A DNA stretch of 64,000 bases from assembly GCF_000447295.1 (NCBI RefSeq), contig NZ_KE650771.1, positions 5,477,559 to 5,541,558 on the forward strand, in the 5' to 3' direction. This stretch comes from Fischerella sp. PCC 9431. Lineage in GTDB: Bacteria > Cyanobacteriota > Cyanobacteriia > Cyanobacteriales > Nostocaceae. Below, piece by piece: positions 56,718 through 64,000 of this stretch (within the stretch, counting starts at the first letter, position 1; every line of letters starts with the position of its first letter). The notes beneath the pieces were generated by a model. It was not told where the DNA came from. It saw only the letters and a list, made by a program, of their open reading frames with translations, and ran no database searches. The position numbers were made by a program, and so were the translations under genes.

Positions 56718-57602
56718 TTGTTATTTGTCTCGCTTGTCCTCCTTGTCCCCCTTGTCCCCCTTCCCTTGTCACCAATCCCCGATTCCCAATCCCCTATTCT
56801 CCCCTACTGGTACAACGGCAAATTAATCTATTCCCAAACCCTAGAGTTACCTATTGATGATCCGGGTTTACTCTACGGGGCAACTGTGTTTACGACTTTG
56901 CGGGTGTATGATCAATCTTTGGATCATCGACTAACTAACTGGCAAGCTCACTGCGATCGCCTAAAATTTAGTTTGCAAGCTTTTGACTGGTGTGTACCAC
57001 AACAAAAGCAATTATATCAAGGCGCACAATTGCTCATACCACATTTCCCTATCCTCAGAATTTCTGTATTCCCAGATGGGCGAGAATGGATTACTGGTAG
57101 GGAATTACCAAAAGACTTAGCAGAAAAACAAAATCATGGGGTATCTGCCACATTATCAACCCCAAAATACTATCGGAGTTTACCCGATCACAAAACTGGA
57201 AATTATCTCAGTGCTTGGTTAGCGAGAAATAGCGCTCAAAAATTAGACGCTCAAGAAGCAATATTAGTAGATACTCAAGAAAATTGGCTAGAAACAACTA
57301 CAGGTAATCTTTTCGCTTGGTGTGATGGTTGTTGGTGGACACCTCCCCTAACGGTGGGAATTTTACCTGGAATCATGCGATCGCAACTCATCAACTACTT
57401 GAAACAACAGCAACAGCTAGTACGAGAGGAACCCTGGACACCGGAACTAGTCAAAAAAATGGAAGCGATCGCCTACTGCAACAGCGTGGTCGAAATTGTT
57501 CCTATCCACACCGTCATTCAACCTACAGGCTCGCTACAATATAATCCCTACCATACTTGTTTTCAACAAATACGGAGATTTTTCAAAATACACAATGGCT
57601 GA
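56718..57602 (+). CDS. Class IV aminotransferase, 4-amino-4-deoxychorismate lyase-like
   Basis: A PLP fold-type IV enzyme: PGLLYGATVFTTLRVYD, catalytic lysine in DHKTGNYLSAWLARN, EAILVDTQENWLETTTGNLF and TPPLTVGILPGIMR. This matches PabC-type aminodeoxychorismate lyase (para-aminobenzoate for folate) better than branched-chain or D-amino-acid transaminases, but the distinction is not absolute. Homology starts at WYNGKLI (about residue 31). The upstream part is a translated CCTTGTCCTC/CCCAATCCCC simple repeat without ATG or GTG; in-frame TTG codons at 56718 and 56766 are the only ordinary starts. The repeat seems to have replaced the native start region, so the true N-terminus is uncertain. 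Confidence 0.85.
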   Translation: MLFVSLVLLVPLVPLPLSPIPDSQSPILPYWYNGKLIYSQTLELPIDDPGLLYGATVFTTLRVYDQSLDHRLTNWQAHCDRLKFSLQAFDWCVPQQKQLYQGAQLLIPHFPILRISVFPDGREWITGRELPKDLAEKQNHGVSATLSTPKYYRSLPDHKTGNYLSAWLARNSAQKLDAQEAILVDTQENWLETTTGNLFAWCDGCWWTPPLTVGILPGIMRSQLINYLKQQQQLVREEPWTPELVKKMEAIAYCNSVVEIVPIHTVIQPTGSLQYNPYHTCFQQIRRFFKIHNG

Positions 57603-57624
57603 GAGAAACACATTAAACTTTCTA

Positions 57625-57665
57625 CCTTCTGCCCTCTGCCTTCTGCCTTCTGCCTTCTGCCTTCA
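57625..57665. repeat. CTTCTGCC tandem repeat
   Basis: About five copies of TTCTGCC(T) heptamers (CTTCTGCCCTCTGCCTTCTG...) follow the aminotransferase stop codon. This is a short tandemly repeated sequence of the kind common in filamentous cyanobacteria. Confidence 0.85.
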
Positions 57666-57764
57666 TGTACTAGCATTATAGGTGTGGAATTTGGTATACC
57701 TTAAGATAAGTTAACATAATTCTTAAAATGCCCTCGCACGACAAATTTAGGAGGATTGACCTCA

Positions 57765-59609
57765 GTGAATAATAAACGATGGAGAAATGCGGGGCTGTAC
57801 GCACTGCTTTTTATTGTTGTCGTTGCTTTGGGAACAGCTTTCTTTGACAAGCAACCCCAAAGTAGAGAGACATGGCGATACAGTCAATTTATTCAAGAAG
57901 TCCGAAACAACAAGGTAGAAAAAGTCAGTATTAGTGCGGATAGGTCTACAGCGATAGTCACCCCCAAATTTGACTCTAAAAAGAAATTGGTGACTTTGGT
58001 TAACGACCCGAATCTGATCAACGAACTGAATGAAAAAGGCGTTGATATTATTGTTCTACCTCAAACAGACGAAGGATTCTGGTTTAAGGCACTAAGTAGC
58101 TTATTCTTCCCCGTATTACTTCTAGTTGGTTTGTTTTTCTTGTTGCGCCGCGCCCAAAATGGGCCTGGTAGCCAAGCGATGAACTTTGGTAAATCCAAGG
58201 CCAGAGTGCAAATGGAACCACAAACCCAAGTTACTTTCGGGGATGTTGCTGGTATTGACCAAGCCAAGCTGGAATTAAACGAAGTCGTAGACTTTTTGAA
58301 AAATGCCGATCGCTTCACTGCTGTTGGAGCCAAAATTCCTAAAGGCGTTTTGTTAGTAGGGCCTCCAGGAACTGGTAAAACTCTATTGGCTCGTGCTGTA
58401 GCAGGTGAAGCAGGTGTCCCCTTCTTCTCCATCTCTGGTTCTGAGTTCGTAGAAATGTTTGTGGGTGTGGGTGCATCCCGCGTTCGCGACTTATTCGAGC
58501 AAGCCAAAGCCAATGCGCCTTGTATCGTCTTCATCGATGAAATTGACGCTGTTGGTCGTCAGCGAGGTGCAGGTTTAGGTGGTGGTAACGATGAACGGGA
58601 ACAAACCCTCAACCAGTTACTCACAGAAATGGACGGTTTTGAAGGTAACACTGGTATTATTATTATCGCCGCTACAAACCGCCCCGATGTTTTAGACGCA
58701 GCCTTATTGCGTCCCGGTCGCTTCGATCGTCAAGTAGTTGTAGATCGCCCAGACTACTCTGGACGTGTGGAAATTCTCAAAGTTCACGCCCGTGGTAAAA
58801 CTCTGGCAAAAGATGTGGACTTAGATAAAATCGCCCGTCGTAGTCCTGGTTTTACAGGTGCGGATCTATCAAACCTTCTCAACGAAGCTGCGATTCTGGC
58901 TGCACGTCGCAACCTGACCGAAATATCGATGGATGAAATCAATGATGCCATTGATCGCGTTTTGGCAGGACCAGAAAAGAAAGACCGAGTCATGAGCGAA
59001 AAACGCAAGGAATTGGTCGCCTATCACGAAGCAGGTCACGCTTTAGTTGGTGCTTTAATGCCAGACTATGACCCAGTGCAGAAAATTAGCATTATTCCTC
59101 GTGGTCGTGCTGGTGGTTTAACTTGGTTTACCCCTAGCGAAGACCGTATGGATAGCGGTTTGTATAGCCGTTCCTATTTAGAGAATCAGATGGCTGTTGC
59201 ACTAGGTGGTCGTATTGCTGAAGAATTAATCTTTGGTGAAGAAGAAGTCACAACAGGTGCTTCTAACGACCTGCAACAAGTAGCACGTGTTGCTCGCCAA
59301 ATGGTAACTCGCTTTGGTATGAGTGAAAAACTTGGCCCAGTTGCCCTTGGTCGTCAGCAAGGCAATATGTTCTTAGGTCGGGATATCATGTCAGAACGTG
59401 ATTTCTCGGAAGAAACTGCTGCTGCTATTGATGAAGAAGTCCGTCAATTAGTAGATTCAGCTTACGCCCGTGCGAAAAAAGTCCTGACAGATAACCGTCA
59501 CGTTCTCGATCAACTTGCAGAAATGTTAGTTGAGAAAGAAACTGTAGACGCTGAGGAATTACAAGACCTGTTGGGAAATAACGATGTAAAAACAGCAGCG
59601 TTTGCGTAA
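57765..59609 (+). CDS. ftsH: ATP-dependent zinc metalloprotease FtsH
   Basis: A 614-residue membrane protease: N-terminal transmembrane helix ([17 protein letters not shown]), lumenal/periplasmic domain, second helix ([15 protein letters not shown]), AAA domain with Walker A GPPGTGKT, Walker [10 protein letters not shown] and second-region-of-homology [10 protein letters not shown]...RPGRFDR, and the zinc site HEAGH in [10 protein letters not shown]. It degrades damaged membrane proteins; cyanobacterial FtsH complexes turn over photosystem II D1. The GTG at 57765 is ten bases after AGGAGG; the TTG at 57756 is too close to that site. Sequence near [12 protein letters not shown] places it with the FtsH2/FtsH3/FtsH1 type, but the exact orthologue is not decided. 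A terminator follows. Confidence 0.98.
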   Translation: MNNKRWRNAGLYALLFIVVVALGTAFFDKQPQSRETWRYSQFIQEVRNNKVEKVSISADRSTAIVTPKFDSKKKLVTLVNDPNLINELNEKGVDIIVLPQTDEGFWFKALSSLFFPVLLLVGLFFLLRRAQNGPGSQAMNFGKSKARVQMEPQTQVTFGDVAGIDQAKLELNEVVDFLKNADRFTAVGAKIPKGVLLVGPPGTGKTLLARAVAGEAGVPFFSISGSEFVEMFVGVGASRVRDLFEQAKANAPCIVFIDEIDAVGRQRGAGLGGGNDEREQTLNQLLTEMDGFEGNTGIIIIAATNRPDVLDAALLRPGRFDRQVVVDRPDYSGRVEILKVHARGKTLAKDVDLDKIARRSPGFTGADLSNLLNEAAILAARRNLTEISMDEINDAIDRVLAGPEKKDRVMSEKRKELVAYHEAGHALVGALMPDYDPVQKISIIPRGRAGGLTWFTPSEDRMDSGLYSRSYLENQMAVALGGRIAEELIFGEEEVTTGASNDLQQVARVARQMVTRFGMSEKLGPVALGRQQGNMFLGRDIMSERDFSEETAAAIDEEVRQLVDSAYARAKKVLTDNRHVLDQLAEMLVEKETVDAEELQDLLGNNDVKTAAFA

Positions 59610-59620
59610 TTGTTGAGAAG

Positions 59621-59718
59621 TGAGGAGTTAATTAAATTAACTCCTACATTTGCCAGTCTAAATTACTCACATAAAGCAGGGAATTCTGAAATTTTAGAGA
59701 AATTCCCTGTTTTTTTGT
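59621..59718 (+). terminator. ftsH terminator hairpins
   Basis: AGGAGTTAA / TTAACTCCT forms a first stem (59624-59646). A second stem, CAGGGAATT (59677-59685) with AATTCCCTG (59701-59709), is followed by seven T (59710-59716), a classical intrinsic terminator. Confidence 0.88.
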
Positions 59719-59905
59719 TAAGAGTTATCGCTCTTCACGAAGTAAGTTCATCAATCAAATCGGATTCCGATATAGCGAAAAATTTAGATAAAGCCAAGAA
59801 AAATTTTAATAATGTTAGAATTTAACAGATTTAGATACCATAAATTACATTCTTTATTTAGTCAGCGCCATTTAATAATCAAAGTGTGAGGAGGATTGAA
59901 ACTTT

Positions 59906-61492
59906 ATGCGAGTATTACTCGTCTATCCTATATTTCCCAAAACTTTTTGGTCATACGAAAAGATATTAGCATTAGTAAATCGAAAAGTTTTGTTGCCACC
60001 ATTAGGCTTGGTGACTGTAGCCGCGATTTTGCCCCAGGAATGGGAATTTAAATTGGTGGATCGTAACATTCGTCCAGTTACAGAAGCAGAATGGGCTTGG
60101 GCAGATTTAGTAATTTTCTCAGCAATGATTGTCCAAAAACAAGATTTGCTTGAGCAAATTCAAGAAGCAAAAAAACGTGGCAAGTTAGTTGCTGTCGGTG
60201 GTCCTTATGCTACTTCTACACCCCATGAACCAAAAGCAGCTGGTGCAGATTTTCTGATTTTGGATGAAGGAGAAATTACTCTCCCGATGTTTGTCCAAGC
60301 AATTCAACGGGGAGAAACATCTGGTACTTTACGGGCTACAGAAAAACCAGATGTCACCTCAACTCCGATTCCTCGGTTTGATTTGCTAGATTTTGATGCT
60401 TACGACATGATGTCAATTCAATTTTCGCGGGGCTGCCCTTTTCAGTGCGAATTTTGTGACATTATTGTTCTTTATGGTCGTAAACCTCGTACCAAAACAC
60501 CAGCCCAATTATTATCAGAGTTAGATTATCTCTATGAATTGGGTTGGCGGCGGGGTGTTTTCATGGTAGATGATAATTTTATTGGCAATAAACGTAATGT
60601 TAAGTTGTTGCTCAAAGAATTAAAAGTTTGGATGCAACAACATAATTATCCCTTCCGTTTTGACACCGAAGCATCCGTTGATTTAGCCCAAGATCCAGAA
60701 TTGATGGAATTAATGGTAGAGTCTGGTTTTGCGGCGGTGTTCTTGGGAATCGAAACACCGGATGAAGAAAGTCTGCAACTGACGAAAAAGTTTCAAAATA
60801 CCCGTAGTTCTTTAGTTGAGTCTGTACAAACCATTATCAAAGCAGGTTTGCGTCCGATGGCGGGATTTATTATTGGTTTTGATGGTGAAAAAGCAGGTGC
60901 AGGCGATCGCATTGTCCGTTTTGCAGAACAAGCAGCGATTCCTTCCACTACTTTTGCTATGTTACAAGCGCTACCAGATACAGCCTTGTGGCATCGCCTC
61001 AAAAAAGAAGGACGACTACGGGAAAACAAAGATGGTAACATCAATCAAACGACTTTGATGAACTTTATTGCCACTCGTCCTCTGGAAGAAATTGCTAGAG
61101 AATATATTGAGGCTTTTTGTGATTTATATGACCCAGTCAAATACTTAGACCGCACCTATCGTTGTTTTCTGATGATGGGTACACCGAAATGGAAAGCACC
61201 CTTTAAAATGCCAGAGTGGGTGGTAGTCAAAGCCTTGTTAATTGTAGTTTGGCGTCAAGGAATCAAACGGGAAACTCGTTGGAAATTCTGGCATCATCTC
61301 TTTAGCATTATTAAACACAACCCTGGTGTTGCCGAACATTACCTAGCTACCTGCGCCCACAACGAACATTTCCTAGAGTATCGCCAAATTGTTCGCGATC
61401 AAATTGAATCACAATTGGCAGAATATCTGGTCCAAGGTCCAGAAAAGCCCTATGTGCCAGAAAAGGAAAAAACAGAAGTGTTAGCCGGTTAA
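59906..61492 (+). CDS. B12-binding radical-SAM protein (DUF4070 family)
   Basis: A 528-residue enzyme with an N-terminal cobalamin-binding domain (residues about 1-150; LLPPLGLVTVAAILP, VAVGGPYATSTP, FLILDEGE), a radical-SAM domain with C177, C181 and C184 (GCPFQCEFC), and a C-terminal DUF4070 helical region. The group includes the hopanoid C-2 methylase HpnP and other methylating or rearranging enzymes; this sequence lacks the N-terminal HpnP-like block I remember (for example NSFWNYKETCELVG), so the substrate is open. AGGAGG lies about 12 bases before the ATG. A truncated paralogue follows 0.6 kb downstream, indicating tandem duplication. Confidence 0.92.
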   Translation: MRVLLVYPIFPKTFWSYEKILALVNRKVLLPPLGLVTVAAILPQEWEFKLVDRNIRPVTEAEWAWADLVIFSAMIVQKQDLLEQIQEAKKRGKLVAVGGPYATSTPHEPKAAGADFLILDEGEITLPMFVQAIQRGETSGTLRATEKPDVTSTPIPRFDLLDFDAYDMMSIQFSRGCPFQCEFCDIIVLYGRKPRTKTPAQLLSELDYLYELGWRRGVFMVDDNFIGNKRNVKLLLKELKVWMQQHNYPFRFDTEASVDLAQDPELMELMVESGFAAVFLGIETPDEESLQLTKKFQNTRSSLVESVQTIIKAGLRPMAGFIIGFDGEKAGAGDRIVRFAEQAAIPSTTFAMLQALPDTALWHRLKKEGRLRENKDGNINQTTLMNFIATRPLEEIAREYIEAFCDLYDPVKYLDRTYRCFLMMGTPKWKAPFKMPEWVVVKALLIVVWRQGIKRETRWKFWHHLFSIIKHNPGVAEHYLATCAHNEHFLEYRQIVRDQIESQLAEYLVQGPEKPYVPEKEKTEVLAG

Positions 61493-61497
61493 CAGCC

Positions 61498-61526
61498 TTT
61501 GTGTCTACCGATAGGGTAGACACAAA
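61498..61526. terminator. Hairpin after the radical-SAM gene
   Basis: TTTGTGTCTACC-GATAG-GGTAGACACAAA is a perfect 12-bp stem beginning six bases after the stop codon. There is no T-run after it, so it may be a Rho-independent terminator of weak type or an mRNA-stabilising hairpin. Confidence 0.65.
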
Positions 61527-62100
61527 ACACCTTCAAAGGGCTATTACGCATTGATCGAAAGTTTAAACAATATATGAAAAGACAAAATTAATTGAGAATA
61601 ATCTTGAATTTTGCCGTCGAGTATTTCAGAAAGCATTAGATCAACTCAGCCAAACTCAAGATTAGTAGCTTGTGAGGCGGATATTTCTCCTGTTATCTTT
61701 GTGTCTTTCACTCAGAATTATAGAAAGATTGATATTTTATTTTCCATCACACATCATATAACTTGATATTTTTACTTTACAAAAGTAGACAAAATTTAAA
61801 CTCTACTTAAAAATATTAGCAGTAACCTTGAAAGTAATTAATTAACTTTAAATTCCGAGGGTAAATGCTTTACGAAAGCTTTACTACTCTGGCTGATATT
61901 ACCCGTACTCTGTTTATTTTGAAATTACCGTTATTACGTCGTTGAAGGCTAAAATCCAAAATTGTCGTTCTTCAGTCTAGAGGAAAGATGATAGATAAAC
62001 ATCATGTGAATTGTTTTTCATCTCTGCAATATTAATACAGAAATCAGGATTTCTAGGAGATAAAAAACTAGTTGAATAAAAACTCAATAGGAGAACAAAC
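61527..62100. other. Intergenic region between the two radical-SAM paralogues
   Basis: About 570 bp of AT-rich sequence with no convincing ORF, RNA gene or dispersed repeat. AGGAG at about 62088-62092 is the ribosome-binding site of the downstream truncated gene. Presumably it carries that gene's promoter. Confidence 0.5.
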
Positions 62101-62733
62101 ATGATGAAAGCACTGTTACTTTATCCCCGTTTTCCTAAAACTTTTTGGTCTTATGATGAATTCATGAAGATTGCAGGACTCAAAGCATCTATCCCACCAT
62201 TGGGTATTATCACTGTCGCTGCATTACTACCATCAGATTGGGAAATTAGGTTTTATGACCGTAATGTTAGCCCAGAAACAGATGCAGATTGGCAGTGGTG
62301 TGATATCGTGATTCTCTCTGCGATGATTGCACAAAAACAAGATTTTCTTGCCCAAATTCAAAAAGCTGTGCAACTGGGGAAAAAAGTAGCAGTGGGTGGG
62401 CCTTATCCAACCTCAATACCAGAAGCAGCTTTAAATGCAGGAGCTAATTACCTGATTTTAGATGAAGGCGAAATCACAGTTCCACTATTTCTAGAAGCGA
62501 TCGCCCAAAATCAACAGCAAGGTATTTTCCGCGCCAGTGAAAAACCAGATGTCACTAAAAGTCCTATGCCTCGCTTTGACTTACTCAAGCGCGATAATTA
62601 CTTTATGATGGCAATTCAGTTTTCTCGCGGTTGTCCTTTTAACTGCGAATTCTGTGACATCATCAATCTTTATGGTCGCAAACCCCGTACCAAAGAACCA
62701 AGTCAAACTCTAGCAGAACTCCAAACCCTTTAT
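62101..62733 (+). pseudogene. B12-binding radical-SAM paralogue, truncated by an insertion sequence
   Basis: 211 codons closely match the first 205 or so residues of the gene at 59906 (KALLLYPRFPKTFWSYDEFM, IPPLGIITVAALLPSDWE, GCPFNCEFC with all three cluster cysteines, LYGRKPRTKEPSQTLAELQTLY). After LQTLY the match ends abruptly and five unrelated residues precede a stop at 62749-62751. The IS transposase gene begins right after, read in the opposite direction, so the element has inserted at about 62733. The B12 domain is whole but most of the radical-SAM barrel is lost, so the product should be inactive. The 3' remainder may lie beyond the IS, outside the window. Confidence 0.9.
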
Positions 62734-64000
62734 CTGAACTTCCCCAATTGACAAAAAGCGTATGCTGTGATTAGTAAGGCTTTTGAAGATTTCTGTTCTC
62801 GGTTTACTGGGTACAAATTAGGGAAACACCAAGCAAATTTAAAGCCTTTTGTTGCACTCTTGTAGGTTCAGTAATCTTATCAAAAACGAAACTAGCACCT
62901 TCAATAGTTGATTGAATTCGGTTTAGAGCAATAGTCCCTAAATCTGCTAATAAAGTTTGGAAACTATGAACGGGTAAATTATCCGAATTCCTCTTAGTTC
63001 TAGCTTTAGCTTCAGCAGCATCACTTAAAGCTGCACATACAACCGATTTTTGTTTGAGTCGAGCCGACTCCCAATCATCCTCATCAAAAAGAATTGGGGC
63101 TAATACAGAACGCATATGCCATTCAACATAATAGGCTAACATGCATAAAAATACATGTGCCTTAACTCGTTCACTTGTATGATGATAAATCGGTCGAATT
63201 TTTAAATCTACGGTTTTAAAACTACGAAAAGCTTGTTCAACTTGAGAAAGACTCTTATAAGCTTTAACAGTTTCTTGTGGTGATAAAACTTCTTGTTCAA
63301 CCGAAGTCCTAATCACATACAAACCATCAAGTGCCGCTTCACGTTCAATACTTTTTTGGTTTCGCTCATAGTGAAAGCTATCTGCTTGAATATCCAAGTG
63401 AAAATGCTTACCAACTTGATAACGATTGATGACCTCTCCCACCTTGAGAGCGATATTAGACTCTCCCTTTAAACGGCGTTTTTCTCTAGTTGTGGCAGCA
63501 ACAATTTTATCTAATTCTTTTTCCGTTACTGCTAATAATTCTTCCCTTGTTTTTGCCCTATCCGCAGCCAACATGGGATTACGGCAAGCAATTAACCTTT
63601 CTTGTGGATAATCATCAGACGATATTTCAGCGATGTTTTGCTCATCAAATAAAGATAATTGAATACACTCTTGTTCAACCAGGGAGCGGATTTGCGAAGA
63701 ACGTAATGCACTAATCCAATCAAGAGAACCAACTTGTTTAAAGTGTTTTTTGATCGTTGTTGATGAAATTATTCCCCGGTCTCCAACCCAAATTATTTGT
63801 TTAATACCAAATCTCAGGGTTAGTTTTTCGATTTGACTTGTCAATGTTGTTGGGTCAGCAGTATTACCCTCAAATACTTCGATTGCTATTGGACAGCCTT
63901 TCTCATTACAAAGTAATCCAAATACTATTTGCAATTTGCCTTTCTTACCATCACGGTTATAACCATATCGAGCTAACGGACAAGTTTTACCCTCAAAATA
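62734..64000 (-). mobile_element. IS1634-like insertion sequence (right part outside window)
   Basis: One boundary is set at about 62734, where homology of the interrupted gene stops (CTTTAT then CTGAACTTCCCCAATTG). The element contains the transposase gene on the minus strand and continues past the window end, so its second inverted repeat and target duplication cannot be seen. Confidence 0.8.
62804..64000 (-). CDS. IS1634/IS4-type DDE transposase (5' end outside window)
   Basis: At least 398 residues, with the reading frame open to the right edge (YFEGKTCPLARYGYNRDGKKGK precedes the portion shown by the first internal start). DDE features are a conserved aspartate in IIWVGDRGII and the C-terminal glutamate region QVEQAFRSFKTVDLKIRPIYHHTSERVKAH (in pieces), followed by VFLCMLAYYVEWHMR. 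This set fits the IS1634 family, part of the IS4 group. The visible part has no frameshift or stop, so the element may be active and the insertion recent. The N-terminus is missing only because of the window edge. Confidence 0.9.
   Translation of the reverse strand, partial: YFEGKTCPLARYGYNRDGKKGKLQIVFGLLCNEKGCPIAIEVFEGNTADPTTLTSQIEKLTLRFGIKQIIWVGDRGIISSTTIKKHFKQVGSLDWISALRSSQIRSLVEQECIQLSLFDEQNIAEISSDDYPQERLIACRNPMLAADRAKTREELLAVTEKELDKIVAATTREKRRLKGESNIALKVGEVINRYQVGKHFHLDIQADSFHYERNQKSIEREAALDGLYVIRTSVEQEVLSPQETVKAYKSLSQVEQAFRSFKTVDLKIRPIYHHTSERVKAHVFLCMLAYYVEWHMRSVLAPILFDEDDWESARLKQKSVVCAALSDAAEAKARTKRNSDNLPVHSFQTLLADLGTIALNRIQSTIEGASFVFDKITEPTRVQQKALNLLGVSLICTQ

Noticed and set aside
59610..59825. 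71-codon ORF immediately after ftsH
   Set aside because: It runs straight through two terminator hairpins and the T-run.
59906..61492. Hopanoid C-2 methylase HpnP
   Set aside because: The domain layout is the same, but the conserved N-terminal HpnP sequence I remember is different, so only the wider DUF4070 radical-SAM family is claimed.

Overview
The window comes from a filamentous, probably heterocyst-forming cyanobacterium (Nostocales/Stigonematales type). Evidence: a rbcL-rbcX-rbcS locus with a nearby RuBisCO activase carrying a small-subunit-like tail, very frequent GCGATCGC (HIP1-like) octamers, cyanobacteria-only families (DUF2555, DUF3120, a PATAN response regulator, a PDZ radical-SAM protein), a mycosporine-like amino acid cluster, and abundant short dispersed and tandem repeats between genes. 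The genus is not decidable from sequence alone; Chlorogloeopsis or Fischerella-like organisms are a guess.

Layout. 1-13.2 kb (all minus strand): a mixed-acid fermentation block with an ADP-forming acetyl-CoA synthetase-like gene (cut by the window edge), adhE, pflA and, further upstream, pflB. Between pflA and pflB lie an EF-G paralogue, a PATAN-domain response regulator, coaBC, a DUF2555 gene and a serine esterase. Together PflB/PflA make acetyl-CoA and formate, AdhE makes ethanol, and the synthetase could recover ATP as acetate. 13.2-18.8 kb (mostly plus): long leader, rbcL, rbcX, rbcS, a terminator, an opposite-strand DUF2887 nuclease-like gene, then rca. 19-25.7 kb: TPR lipoprotein/secreted protein, ruvB, hisF, a small membrane protein, a transglutaminase-like protein, a baeRF-type protein, DUF1361. 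26-33 kb (minus): a HTH-NACHT NTPase and a CBS-PAS histidine kinase with a REC-EAL partner. 33.4-41 kb: a DigH-like glycoside hydrolase, a PDZ-radical-SAM protein, uppP, DUF3120, and a pentapeptide membrane protein.

41-47.4 kb is the most unusual part. A single 1640-residue CHAT-protease/STAND-ATPase/TPR protein contains twelve nearly identical 120-bp TPR units. It also contains an in-frame 368-bp insertion bounded by inverted copies of a C-rich dispersed palindromic repeat, which has been expanded as 36-bp units inside the ORF. The gene is bracketed by 20/21-bp tandem arrays, a MITE-like element, a set of four two-base-centred palindromes and a 40-bp perfect inverted repeat. This fits the repeat-diversified NTPase conflict systems known from multicellular bacteria, but the exact function is unknown.

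47.3-54.8 kb (minus): tyrA and a complete mysA-mysB-mysC-mysE cluster. The MysE adenylation domain reads as serine-activating, predicting shinorine. 55.9-64 kb (plus): a cyanobacterial hypothetical protein, a class-IV aminotransferase/ADC lyase, ftsH with terminator, a B12-binding radical-SAM protein, a second copy of that family truncated by an insertion sequence, and the IS transposase running off the window end.

No rRNA, tRNA or CRISPR array was recognised.
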